64,000 bases of DNA, taken from contig NC_079501.1 in NCBI RefSeq assembly GCF_030052815.1, forward strand, positions 99,030,190 through 99,094,189, written 5' to 3'. The stretch's first letter is position 1; each line of letters begins with the position of its first letter. The notes beneath the pieces were generated by a model. That model saw only the letters and a program-made list of their open reading frames with translations. It was not told the origin of the DNA and searched no databases. Origin of the DNA: Hevea brasiliensis (taxonomy: Eukaryota; Streptophyta; Magnoliopsida; Malpighiales; Euphorbiaceae). Below, piece by piece: positions 1 to 11,092 of this stretch. The position numbers were made by a program, and so were the translations under genes.

Positions 1-1733
1 ATACACTTAAGACAATAAGGAACATTTTCTATGAAGGAAGTTTTGTCAAATTCCAACAGTAGATCGACCAATGGAATAGTACAACTTCGGAGAACCAAAA
101 CCGAAAATTGGCAATTTTGCCAAAATGACCTAAGCTTTAAACAAATGACCAAAACCAACAAGTTTGGTGACCAAAATGTGGTATGTGGGTGAAGTTGGAG
201 TTCCCATACCCATTAAGCCTTAGAAAGTCAATAATTTGACTTGAATAGTGCAGTGAATAGTAACCCGAAACACAAAATTTCGAGAACGTCGAATTTAACA
301 CGTTAGAGCTAGGTAAATGTGAAGTTAAGTTTATTTTGGATTTATTTTAAGTTTTAGTATTGAAACATTGGAAAATTTCGTGTTTCAGTGGAAAAGAATA
401 CCGGATGTAACCCGAGGAGTCGAGTCAAGGCCAACAGGCGACTCGTTTGAGGTTTGTGCACAACATATACTTTTTATAATCATCTTTTGCATAATGTTTT
501 GAATAATGTGAAATATTGGATTATAGCATTTTTATGATGTTTGATTTAAATTGTGAAAGTTATTGTGTATATTTGAAATGACAATGTTTAGCAAATTGTT
601 AAGATAAGTTTTGAAACCACGATGTCATGACCACATATTTGAACACCTCACTAGCACGACTAGTGGGGGTAATTAGTTTTGAATTTTGATTCCGTCTCTG
701 GAGAAGTGTTGAGGTGTGCCAGTAGAAGAGGATGTGAATGGATATCCATATATTTGAGCTAGCTAGCCTTGTGATATGATTTCTCTTTAGCCTCTGGCTA
801 TTGAGATTCATGTGATTTCTCTTTAGCCTCTGGCTATTGAGATTCTATTTGTTTCGAATGGCGTGATCTAACTGTGGGTTTTATGAAATGTGTTTTGATA
901 CTTTGAAATGAACTTGGTTTACATGTAAAATCTCACAATGCATGATTGTATTTAATTTTCATGTTTAGCCAAATTTTTGAATGAATGTGCTTTAAGTTTT
1001 GCATAAAGATTATTTTAGTATATTGTGCACCATCGAGTCCTAGTACTCAATGATAGCTTTATATTGCCGCAGATACAGAGACTAGAGGAGCAGCAGATCG
1101 AGTACTTGAGAATTGAGGATCGTTACTTTGAAGTCTTCGGTATAATTTATACCCTAATTGTAAATACTTCTTTTGATGTATATATTGCACATAAATGTAT
1201 GGACATGTAAAAATGGGTCTTGAGCAGCTTGTACACAAATTTGTATGAAGTTTGTAATAAAGTTTAGTTTGTGTTTCTTTTGATATAATTTTGTAAGGTT
1301 GTGTATAAATTATTTTGTTTTTAAGGAAATATGTATGATATTGATTGACAGTATTTTGAGAACTATTGAACTTGTGAATTTTGAGAAATTGATTGAGTTT
1401 GATTGTGAAACTGAAGTAGTGGTTGAGAAAAACTTTTAGAAGTGCTTTTTACAGGTATTTGAAGAACGGTTTTCTCAAAATACAGAGGAAACTCTGTCAA
1501 AATTTCTATAGAATTTGCGGAAAACTAAAATGGACCAAAAATATTAACTAGTTTTAATTTTAACTAAATGTTTTAAATGCCTATTAGAAAATGCTCACCA
1601 CTTATCAAAAATAAGAAAATTGTTTTAAAATCCCTTGTAGGGTACTTAATGAGTTATCGGTAGGTGAAGTTCGGTAGTTCATTAGGTATTCTACGGGATC
1701 ATGTTATGCCTTACAGAGGGGTAAGGTGTGACA
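1..1733 (+). repeat. LTR-B, 3' part of a lone LTR nested in LTR-A
   Basis: This is the right-hand part of an LTR-B copy whose start lies left of the window. Its end (about 1690-1733, finishing GTGTGACA) matches the ends of the complete copies at 7698 and 15857. The sequence after it, from 1734, resumes an LTR-A tail that is closely similar to 9704-9947, so the LTR-B copy sits inside LTR-A. The expected right TSD is ATTAT (1734-1738); the left partner is outside the window. No coding sequence was recognised. Confidence 0.8.
1034..1072 (+). other. Two-hairpin LTR module (decayed copy)
   Basis: The first stem survives as GAGT/ACTC. The second stem is mostly lost. It follows the usual leader GTGCACCA and is followed by GCAG. 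It is aligned by position with the better copies at 7029 and 15133. Confidence 0.5.
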
Positions 1734-1982
1734 ATTATGATTAGTATGGATGAGATTTTTTTTTAAATATTATTGAAATTTTCAAACAGGTGAATAGTAA
1801 AACACGTCAAACGATAATAAAATAGGGGAAATTCCATTAGTTTCTCTATCAAAAAATAATCGATATTAAATATAACGAGAACAAAATTTTTAAAGAAATA
1901 AAGTAAGCTAAGTTAGGGTGCTCTGGCACCGAATGTAGCACACTTCGCTCTGCTACACTGTAGTCGGGTGAGGGGTGTTACA
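1734..1982 (+). repeat. LTR-A, 3' end of element I 5' LTR
   Basis: About 250 bp of LTR tail is closely similar to the tail of the LTR ending at 9947. It ends GGGGTGTTACA, then a 5-base spacer TTTAT and a primer-binding site. This makes it the 5' LTR of element I, whose 3' LTR is 2337-9947. Confidence 0.85.
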
Positions 1983-2336
1983 TTTATTGGTATCAGAGCG
2001 CGGTTTAGGCGTTTCTGGACCTAAATAGACTGCATATCATGCATTGCATTCATAAGAGTCGAGGTGACACTATTGCAGATCTGTATTTCCCATTTATTTT
2101 AGGTTAGGTATGGAATAAGAGAGTGAAAAGACTATGAGATAGCGAATAGAGATGAGAAGGAGACTGTATTTAAGATGAAAAATGATGAGTACATAACTGT
2201 TTGAGGATAGGATTGAGACTAAGGAGAAAGTGAAGTATGATAACACATAAAGGTGTAGAAGTAAGGAGGTAGCAGTTCGTCGATTGTTTATGTCAGGTAA
2301 ATTTCGAGAACAAAATTTTTGTTAGAGGGGAAGAAT
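1983..2336 (+). mobile_element. Internal region of element I, largely deleted gag
   Basis: The 354 bp between two LTRs start with the primer site and the leader also seen at 19120-19200 (the CGAGGTGACACT block and TTATTTTAG). After a decayed gag start the sequence jumps to the 3' end of the internal region (AGGAGGTAGCAG, then GGTAAATTTCGAG and a purine-rich polypurine tract at about 2320-2336). Most of gag and all of pol are absent. No open frame remains. Confidence 0.8.
1988..1999 (+). other. Primer-binding site, tRNA-iMet type
   Basis: TGGTATCAGAGC lies five bases after the LTR end. It is the standard plant retrotransposon site complementary to the 3' end of initiator tRNA-Met. Confidence 0.95.
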
Positions 2337-2507
2337 TGTAACACCCTCACTGTAGCAGTTCCGTACATTTTACTATTATGGTGACGGGTGTTAGTCCGGA
2401 CAGTTAGAACGTTTGGAAAAAATATTTAGACTAGAGTGAGGAATCATAAATAACTCAAATATTAATAAGAAAAATTTAGGAAAAATTTAAGAAATAAAAT
2501 ACAACCA

Positions 2508-2553
2508 AGTTAAATGAGCCGGTGCCCTAGCGATGGGTGACCCAGTGGGAAGT
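2508..2553 (+). other. 5S rRNA internal-promoter-like block
   Basis: AGTTAAATGAGCC is followed 11 bases later by GATGGGTGACC, a 4-base gap and GGGAAGT. The second half matches the plant 5S rRNA C-box region in 19 of 22 bases, with the same spacing. Confidence 0.6.
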
Positions 2554-3527
2554 TGCGGTCTTCGCAACTAGAAGCCCTAAACCTGGGAGAAAATTCATGA
2601 AATAATTTTTGGGACTCCAGAGAAGAGTCATTGAGGTTTCTACGGCATTAGAATGCCAAGAAAAGGCTTAGAAAAATTTTTAGATTGGTACAGACGATTT
2701 TGGCTCAATAAGCCAAACGGAGGGCATTTTGGTCATTTCGTCTTCAGAGATGATTTTTGACCGACTTGTCCAGTTAAGTAAATAATTATTATGACATAAA
2801 ATATGAATAAATATTGCTACAAATTAAATTGAAAATGAGTAGAGGAAAAGAAAATAAAAATGAAGAAAATTGAAGAAAATTGAAATTTTGACATCACATG
2901 ATGTCATTTAAAAAGCTCCACCCAATCAACATTTGACAAATAAATTAAAGGGACAAAAATGACATAAAAATGGGATAAAAATAAAACCAATTCCCGCAGC
3001 TTCTTCCTCATTTCAGCTGAAGCTCTTCCTTTTCCAAAGCTTTCCACCATTGTTACTCCCTTTAAGCTTAAATTTCCTTAAAATCTCACCATATTTCCTA
3101 TAATTATCTTCATAAAAAACTGAATATCTACCCTAGCTAGAGTGCTTGGAAGTAAAAGGAAGCAAGAATCTTGAAGTTGGCAAGAAAGAGACTTAGCTAA
3201 ATTAAGGTTAGTGCCTATACTCACTTCCTTATCTTTTTAATCCTTGTTAGGAAGACAAATTAGATGAGAGTTTATTGAAAAATTGAACAAAACAATTATA
3301 TTGAGGTATGTATGAAAATTTGGCAGCCATGGGAGAAGGATGAGATTTGTTGATTTGTATGACTTGAATTGTTTAGAAGTGGTTTGTGATGAGATAACTT
3401 GAGTTAGATGTTGAACTATGTGTGTTGGATGTGTTAGATGACATGAAAAGCATGAAATGGACACTTGGGAATTAGGGTTTGTGAAAAAATTAGAGTTTTT
3501 CTTATGAAATGGTATATTAACCTTGCA

Positions 3528-3546
3528 ATGGTCAATTAGTGACCAT
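3528..3546 (+). other. Hairpin ATGGTCA-ATTAG-TGACCAT
   Basis: Perfect 7-bp inverted repeat with a 5-base loop. The same element occurs at 15861, 21304, 59100 and, on the other strand, at 40902. Confidence 0.55.
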
Positions 3547-4321
3547 TTGATTGTGTTTGAGGAGGAATTGAAGTGAGTAAGGATAATGGAGTTGAGTTTA
3601 GGCATGCTCCCCTTGGTGACCTGCAGGACTAGTTGTGAGTCCAGCAGGTTTGGGTAGCCATAAATGGAGTTGTATAGGTTCAATTGGTGCAAGGCTAATT
3701 GGACATGAAACTAGACACATAATGGCACAACTTTGGTAAAGAAACCCTGCCCAGAAAACCAAATCAAGTTGACCTAAAAATTACCCTAATCCGAGTGACT
3801 AACATGCTGTCCCTGGAAAATGACTAAATGAACAGTGTTTGTTCAAATGGTCATAACTTAGTGTAGAAAAGTTCAATTGATCTGAATTTTACCAGCAGAA
3901 AGCTGAGACATATCCCTACAACTTTCATGAAGAACACAAATCCAAATTCTGACCATAACCTAGTCAAATTGCCAACCAAAGTTAGGTCACCAAATCTGGC
4001 AGAACCAAATTGCCCAGAAATTCTAGGTACAGGTCAATCCAGCCAGTTATGGTAAAATGACCATAACTTGAGCTACAAAACTCCAAATGGAGTGATTCAA
4101 AAAGGGAATTAAAGAAGAAACAATAAGGGACAACTTTGATGAAGAAAGGTTAGCCCAGTTTGTAACACCCCTATGTTCGGTAGTGCGTTCCATTGTTCCG
4201 GTGACCAGTGTTGTCCGGACAGCTAGGATGCCTAGAACTACACTTAGATATGGATGAGGAGACATAAAATAATGAAATACAAGAAAAACAAAGGAAAAAT
4301 AATAGCAATGAAATGTAACCA

Positions 4322-4369
4322 AGTTAAACGAGCTAAGAACCATAGCGATGGGTGACCGCACCGGGAAGT
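4322..4369 (+). other. 5S rRNA internal-promoter-like block
   Basis: AGTTAAACGAGC followed by AGCGATGGGTGACC and CCGGGAAGTTGC, about 160 bp after the LTR start. It resembles the A box and C box of plant 5S rRNA. Confidence 0.6.
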
Positions 4370-4782
4370 TGCGACGTGGACCGTTGACTATCCCTGGACC
4401 GCGGCGAATCCTAAAAAATATTTTTAAGACTTAAATGAACATCTATTGAAGTATAAATGTCATTAGAAATATCAAAGAAAAATTAATTGATTAGTACAAA
4501 GAAAGACGAGAAAATCGAGAAAACGACAAAACTCGGTGTTATCAAAAAATCGAGAATGCAACCCGAACAGGGGCATTGTGGTCATTTAACACCCCGGGTT
4601 GTATTTTGACCTAAATGTCCATTAAAAATAAATGATATTAAATTTTGAAAATCAGATGAAAAATAAAATTAGATATGGAATTACACATAATGTAAACAGA
4701 GAAAAATGAGGGTGTAATTAGAATTAATTAAACTTTAATTATTATAATGTTTAAACTAAGGTTAGTGGAGGGTTAGTGGAGC

Positions 4783-4789
4783 TATATAA
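4783..4789 (+). promoter_or_regulatory. Putative TATA box of LTR-B
   Basis: TATATAA lies about 620 bp into the LTR, followed by a C/T-rich stretch (4815-4850) suitable for a transcription start. This is inference; no other promoter motif was confirmed. Confidence 0.45.
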
Positions 4790-7028
4790 GACATATGAGG
4801 ACAAAAGGACAGCAACTTCACTCATCCTCTTCAACCTCACTCTCTTTACCGAATTGAAATGCTCTCAAATCCTCCATGGTCGGCCAACCATGCAAGCACC
4901 ATTCTTCCATCTTCAAGCCATGATCCTTGCATTTTCCTTCACTAAACTTTGCCTACACATCTTGGGAAACATATAGGCAACAAAAAGGAGAGAAAATTTC
5001 AAGGTTTTGTCAAGTTGAAGTTGAGATAAGTGTCCATTTTCTCTTTCTTGTTTAATGAAACTTTGAATTAAGATTATGGTGAATTGATTGGTTGAGAAAA
5101 TTGAAGGATTTGATAAGAAATTAATGTGTTCAATTTTGGCAGCCTTAAATTCCATGGGAATATGATTTGTTCTTTCATGTATATGGTGATTAGTGAGGTT
5201 GATTAGAGGGCTTACATGTACTAGAGCTTAATTGTCATGTGTATGCTTGAAATGGACTTTGAAGTAGGGTTGTAAAATGAATATGGAAGTTTGGTGCATA
5301 TGTACAAATTGGGCAGCTTTGATGTACTTAGGAGAGCATTATTTCATGTGTATCAATATTGATTAATGAGTTAATGAAAGTTTATTGTTGATTTTGATCA
5401 ATTGGGATTGGGTATATAAATGAGGTATGTCATGTAGTTAATTGTTGTAATTGGACTTGGAAAAATTTTGAGTTATAATGTGTATGTTGAGAGTGGTTAC
5501 AAGCTACCAAAATGACTAAAAATGTGTTGCTAAATGTGTTAATGTTATGGTACAAACCAGAATTGGCATGGAAGAGTGAACTTGGTAAGCATAGGATGTG
5601 TAATTGGTAAAGGATGAATAATGTGTAGTAGGGCAATGTATATTTTGGCTTAGAACCTTAAGTGTGTGACTCCAATTGGTATGAGACCAATTGGAGGTGA
5701 AACTAGGCACAAAATGTGCCAACTTTCATGAAGGAAGCTTACCTAAATTCTGCCTAGAAGGTGACTTGAAAAATGACCAAATTCGAATTAGTGACTTGAA
5801 AGCCTGAAAATTGACCATTTGGGCAGCAGTTGGTGTTTTGGCCATAACTTACTCAAAACAGGTCCAATTGACCTGAAATTTATACCATGAATATTTTAGA
5901 CATAGATCTACAATTCTTATGAAGACACCAAAGCCCAGAAATGGCCAGAACCAAGCCAAATAGCTTGCACAATTTTAGGTACCAAAACTGACCGAACCAA
6001 AAGTGACCTAAGAATGACCTAAACCTACCATTTTAGTGCATTCTGTCCAGCATTGGTAAATTAACCATATCTTAGTCTACACAACTCAGAATGACCTGAA
6101 ATTTTACCCCGCGTGCAATAATACATAGACCTACAAGTTTATAGTTTGGACCGAAACCCGAAAACCGAGGGAACTAGATCGTTCAGCTAGGTCAAATTAG
6201 TATACCGAAATCTAGCAAATTGCAATAAAATGCAATATACTTGAAAGTGAATTTGGTAACATGTACCAACACTAAATGGCCATAAAATGGGACATATTGG
6301 TAACATTAAACCTAATTCACCTAGAGTGCATCGAGGGTCAACATTTTAGGTTGACTAAGGAAAATAATAGTATTCAATAAATTAATTATTAAGCCTTATT
6401 GTTAGAGACAGTTTAAATGAGTACTGAAACACTTCAAATTGTGTGTTTCAGTTAGCAAAGACTAAGAGAAGGGGAAGGAAACACTGAGTCAGGGCCAAGA
6501 GACATTTATCAAAGGTCTGTGCACAATAGTTATTTCTTTTTACTTTTCAATTGAAATAAATTATGAGAATTTTGTATGTTATTGTTTTGAATTGTGAAAA
6601 ATTGTTTGAATGGAAATTTGATGGATACTTATTGTTTGAAAATATTGCAATTGGTTTGAAACCATAGCTATCATGTATATTGATTGAATTCCTCGCTAGC
6701 TTGTCTAGTGGGATGAATTGACTTTGAATTCCCTCTCTGGTTGAAGTGTTGAGGTGTGTGCCTGTTGAGGACGAATAGAATGAGTACTCATATTATTGCT
6801 AGCTATGTTATTCCTCATTAGCCATCGGCTCTTGGGATGAATTAGACTTTGGAACATGATTAAGCTGTGTGTGTGATTTATTGATATTCATTGTGATATT
6901 GTGAAATGGAGTTTAACTTCTTATTGACATTAATTGTCTTTTGAATTTAACTATGGTTTTAAGTATCCATTATTTATATGACTTATGATTTGTGATTTAA
7001 AGTTGCATTTTGTTAATGTTGTGCACCA

Positions 7029-7070
7029 CTGAGACATTGGCTCAGCGATAGCTTTTCATTGTTATCGCAG
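7029..7070 (+). other. Two-hairpin LTR module
   Basis: Stem 1 is CTGAG/CTCAG. Stem 2 is CGATA/TATCG (7046-7050 with 7063-7067). It is preceded by GTGCACCA and followed by CAG/GTAGAC. Confidence 0.65.
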
Positions 7071-8585
7071 GTAGACAGACTGACAGGGCAGCAGACTAGG
7101 CTGCTAGTGCTTCATTGAGAGTTCATCGGGTATATTGAGTATACCATACTTTATATTTTGTATTGTAATGTATGTTCACTGTATGTATATATATTGTTTT
7201 TGATTTTGAGCAGTTGTAAATTAAAATTATACATTGAAGTTGTAAACTAAATTTGTAAATTATTTTAGCTTGTAAATATTGTGATATATTTCTTTTATCT
7301 CAGCTTTTGAAAACACTAGAAAATTATTGTGGATTTGAGTTGACAATTATTGAGAAACTTATTGTGTTGATTGAATATTGGAGTTTGGGGATTGAACAAA
7401 ATAATTGAAGTGTTTTTTTACAGGTTTTTGAAGAACTGTTTTATTCAAAATACAGATGGCACTCTGCCAAAATTCTTACAGAAATTATTAATTCTTCAAA
7501 TGTGTTAGCTGTTTCACTTCAATTCAGAAAAAAATTTTTTTAACACTTGTAAATAGTGCTCACCACTCTAAAAAGAAGTAAGAAAAGGTTTAAAATCCCT
7601 TGTAGTATATTTAATGGGTTATCAGTAGGCAAAGTTTGGTGATTTATTAGGTATACTACGGGATCATGTTATGCCTTACAGAGGGGTAGGGTGTGACACA
7701 GTTTCCACTGTAAAATTATCCAATGGAATAGTAAACTTAGGTAATCAAAACTGAAAATTTAGAAATGCATCTAAGGGACTTTAAATTACAATTGGCAATT
7801 AATACTAGCAAATGTAAAACTCAAAATGTGGGATCTTGGTGTAATTAGAATTAACATATCCATTAAGTATGAAAAAGTCAACATTTTGGTTGACTAGTAA
7901 GGTGAATAGTAATCAAAATGATTAGCAAACTAAGATGAAGACCTAGAACCAATTCTAAGCTTAAATGCTTAGAATTGTATGACAAATGTGGACTATGCAT
8001 CCTAGTCAAAATTGTTAAAGGGAAATTAAGGCCATAAATTTAAAATTCATAAAATATTCATGGATTACTTGAAACATGAAAATAAGTCACCTAATTGATG
8101 TGAATAGATAGTTAGGGCTTATATGCCCATCACAAATAGAATTTATAAAATATTAGTAACTCAACTTGAAATATAAAATTTGTAATCACATAAGTAGATT
8201 TTTGAATGTATAAATGAGAAAGGAAAAATGTTTTGAATACAATGGTACATATGAACCATTGTTTTGAATTGTGATCAATATGAATGACATAATAAATGAA
8301 TAAATAAATCATATTAATGTATGAATGAGACATTAGTTCTCATTATTGTAGAAAGAAAAAGTACTTTGAGTACAATGGTATAAAAGGATAATTGATGTGA
8401 ATTGTAATCATATAAATGATCAAATGAATGTAAGAATTATAATTGAAATTTATCATGAAATAATGAAGTCATAAAACATAATATATTAATATTTAATGAT
8501 ATTATGTGTCATTGTATTGCCTAGACATGTGTGTCAGATTGGATAGTTTAGCATGCCAATAGGGTATTGTTTTAGCAGTACTGCG

Positions 8586-8690
8586 AAAGGCTTTATGCTT
8601 ATATTCATGGCTTTATGCTTGTATTCATGGCTTTATGCCTGCATTCATGGCTTTATGCCCGCATTCATGGCTTTTATGCCCGATTATGTG
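8586..8690 (+). repeat. Minisatellite in LTR-A, about 20-bp unit
   Basis: About five tandem units based on CATGGCTTTATGCC plus a short variable part. Shorter decayed versions occur at the matching place in the other LTR-A copies (17690-17770, 23180-23260, 60466-60550). Confidence 0.8.
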
Positions 8691-9243
8691 TTATCATGGC
8701 TTTTTAGTCATACTGACTGCATACGTGGTTGACGTTCTACGTCCTATAGTATGACAGCCCGAGGCATCGCAGTGTCCAGTGCCAACGACCCGTTATCCAG
8801 TTTAGTCAGCCTGTCATAAGTTACCTAGGCAGAAAATTTTATTGAAATAAGTTAAAAATATTATAAACTAAATAAATCAGTGAGAAAAATCCAAAAGGTA
8901 TTAAACTAGTATTAAGAATTTAATTATTACGAAATGATCCACAACTCATAGAAAATATTAAGAGAGTAAATGAAAGACTAGCAAATAAGCATAACGTAAG
9001 TAATTATTAGAAATGCATCCTCCATAATAATATAAACATAAACTAAATATTTAGATTTATTTATACATTATATAAATGATTATTGTAAACCTATGACAAA
9101 AGAGATTCTAGAGAGCAACATAAATGATGAAAAATATACTGTATGTCAAATTTCATATGAACCCAGTAAAATTCTTGAGTATAGAAAATATGCTCCAATT
9201 ATTTTTATTTGTATACATTATTTCTTGTTATATTATTGCACCA

Positions 9244-9287
9244 CTAAGCAGCAATGCTTAGCGCGATGAATTTGTTTTCTCGCGCAG
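9244..9287 (+). other. Two-hairpin LTR module
   Basis: Stem 1 is CTAAGC/GCTTAG. Stem 2 is CGCGA/TCGCG (9262-9266 with 9280-9284). It is preceded by GCACCA and followed by CAG/GTACTG. Confidence 0.65.
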
Positions 9288-9947
9288 GTACTGAAGTTAA
9301 AGCACAGCGAATACTAAACAGATATTTTAGAGTTCTGATCTGCAGAGTATTCAAGGTTGTCACCTCCTCAGCAACGCATGTAGCTAAGGCCCATATAGAT
9401 CATATTATGTATTTTGTACATTATAATTAGTTATTATTTATAATGTAAATTATGAATCGTATGCTGAAATATAGATTGTAGAACTGTAATTAATTTGTAG
9501 ATCATGTAAATTATGAAATTATGTAAATTAAGGAAATTTGAAAATTTTGCTTACGTAATTTGAGAATGTTTACATACGAATTGAGTATGTGAATTACAAG
9601 AATTGAATGTGAGATGAATATGATGAGCATGAATGATAAAGTATGGAAATGAATGTGAAATTTAATTATATAGAGAATATTTGAACTGATTAGATGATTA
9701 TGATTAGTATGGATGAGATTTTTATTTTAAAATATTATTGAAATTTTCAAACAGGTGAATAGTAAAACATGTCAAACGATAATAAAATAGGGGAAACTCC
9801 ATTAGTTTCTCTATCAAAAAATAATCGATATTAAATATAATGAGAACAAAATTTTTAAAGAAATAAAGTAAGATAAGTTAGGGTGCTCTGACACAGAATA
9901 TAGCACACTTCGCTCTGCTACATTGTAGTCGGGTGAAGGGTGTTACA

Positions 9948-10929
9948 CGAGGTGACACTAATACAGATCTGTTTTCTCTTGTTATTTTAGGTTACGGTAT
10001 GGACTCAGAATCGCAAAGGGCAATAGAGGAGGAAGTAGTAAGCCGTACCCTTGCTGTGATTAATGTTGGAGATAGGGGAGGTCCTGCTCCACCAGTAACA
10101 GAGGGGTCTGCACAACCCCAGCAAGCTTTATTGGAGCAGATGACTGAGTATTTTAGACAGATTACTGGGGCTATTCCACCACCACAACCACAGTAGAAGT
10201 CACCTTTGGGAAAAATTAGAAAGTATGGGGCTGTAGATTTTAAAGGCTGAATGAAAGATGATTCTACAGCTGCAGAGTATTGGTTAGAAAGGACTGAAAG
10301 AGTCCTGCAACAGCTCCATTGTACCCCAAAACAAAGTTTAGAGTTTTCAATTTCACTACTACAAGAAGCTACATATCGTTGGTGGGATACTATAATCAAG
10401 ATAGTGCTGCTAGCCAAGGTAACTTGGGATTTCTTTCTGATGGAGTTCAGAAAGAAATATATTAGCTGTGTCCATAAAGAAGAACAGAATAGAATGGATG
10501 GTCAACAGAGAAGAGATTTTGGTCAGTCTAGTAATAAGAAGCCTAGAGAACTATTAAGTCAGACATCTGATTTGAGTAGGAGACAGAGGCTCAGGCCTAT
10601 GCCCAGAAGAGGTCAACTAGAGACACCAGTAATGAATACATCGGGGCTAGCAATGAGAAGTTCTACCCTAAGAAAATGTGGCCATTGTAACAAGTGGCAT
10701 AATGGTGAATGTAGGGAGTTGACTGGAGCCTGTTATAGATATGGGGCCATAGACCATTTTCTGAAGGATTGCCCTCAGAGGAGGCTATATGCTATAGAGG
10801 CTGGAGAGGGGTCAGATCTAGACAATAAAAAGGCAACACAGGGAAATGAAGAAGCAAGGAGGTAGCAGCTTATCGACTACGTACATTAGGTAAATTTCGA
10901 GGACAAAGTTTTTGTTAGAGGGAAAGAAT
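9948..10929 (+). mobile_element. Internal domain 1 of the LTR-A array
   Basis: It begins in the gag leader at CGAGGTGACAC and lacks the primer site because element I abuts it. It contains a gag pseudogene (9999-10865), then a short 3' end with a purine tract (about 10914-10929) before the next LTR. Reverse transcriptase, RNase H, integrase and protease are all absent. The internal region goes from the zinc knuckle almost directly to the polypurine tract. Confidence 0.85.
9999..10865 (+). pseudogene. gag-like protein, broken, gag-only element
   Basis: This encodes a capsid/nucleocapsid protein of a Ty3/gypsy element, probably the Tekay/Del type. The ATG at 9999 follows TTATTTTAG and opens MDSESQ. 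The frame has in-frame stops at 10194-10196 and 10248-10250 and then runs open to the stop at 10863-10865. Visible parts are a retrotransposon gag region (AAEYWLERTERVL, RWWDTI, WDFFLMEFRKKYI) and two zinc-binding motifs near the end. The first (CGHCNKWHNGEC) is intact. The second has lost a cysteine (CYRYG for CYRCG). About 100 residues between RKKYI and NRMDGQQRR, present in the gag of element E, are deleted. The same deletion is in the copy at 19199, so it predates their separation. Non-functional. Confidence 0.85.
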
Positions 10930-11092
10930 TGTGACATCTTCACTTTAGATAGTCTGTACGTTTTGGTGACCAATGTCTATCCGGACAGCCAGAATATCTG
11001 GAACTATATTTAAATTAGAGTAAAGAGTCATAAATAACCTAAATAATGATAAGAAAAATTAATGAAAAATTGTAAGAAAAGAAATGTAATGA

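Larger units (their letters stand above)
4161..7698 (+). repeat. LTR-B, lone LTR nested in LTR-A
   Basis: A 3538-bp copy with termini TGTAACACCCC and GGTGTGACA, flanked by a perfect 5-bp TSD CAGTT (4156-4160 and 7699-7703). The interrupted LTR-A resumes with sequence matching 21925-21960. No internal domain, primer site or gag was found, so it is a lone LTR. It carries a 5S-like block (4322) and a two-hairpin module (7029). Confidence 0.92.
2337..9947 (+). repeat. LTR-A, 3' LTR of element I, interrupted by LTR-B
   Basis: The LTR starts TGTAACACCC directly after a polypurine tract and ends GGGTGTTACA. Removing the nested LTR-B (4161-7698) leaves about 4.07 kb. Landmarks in order are a 5S-like block (2508), GGTTAGTG (3207), the hairpin ATGGTCA/TGACCAT (3528), a minisatellite (8586-8690), the two-hairpin module (9244), and a tail closely similar to 1734-1982. 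The base after the end is joined directly to gag leader sequence with no primer site, which suggests element I was inserted into that leader. Confidence 0.85.

Noticed and set aside
3237..3692. 151-residue minus-strand frame in an LTR
   Set aside because: It lies antisense in LTR-A, has a composition typical of chance frames in T-rich DNA and is not kept in the sister LTRs.
8586..8690. CRISPR-like array
   Set aside because: A plant LTR minisatellite with units of about 20 bp and no unique spacers.
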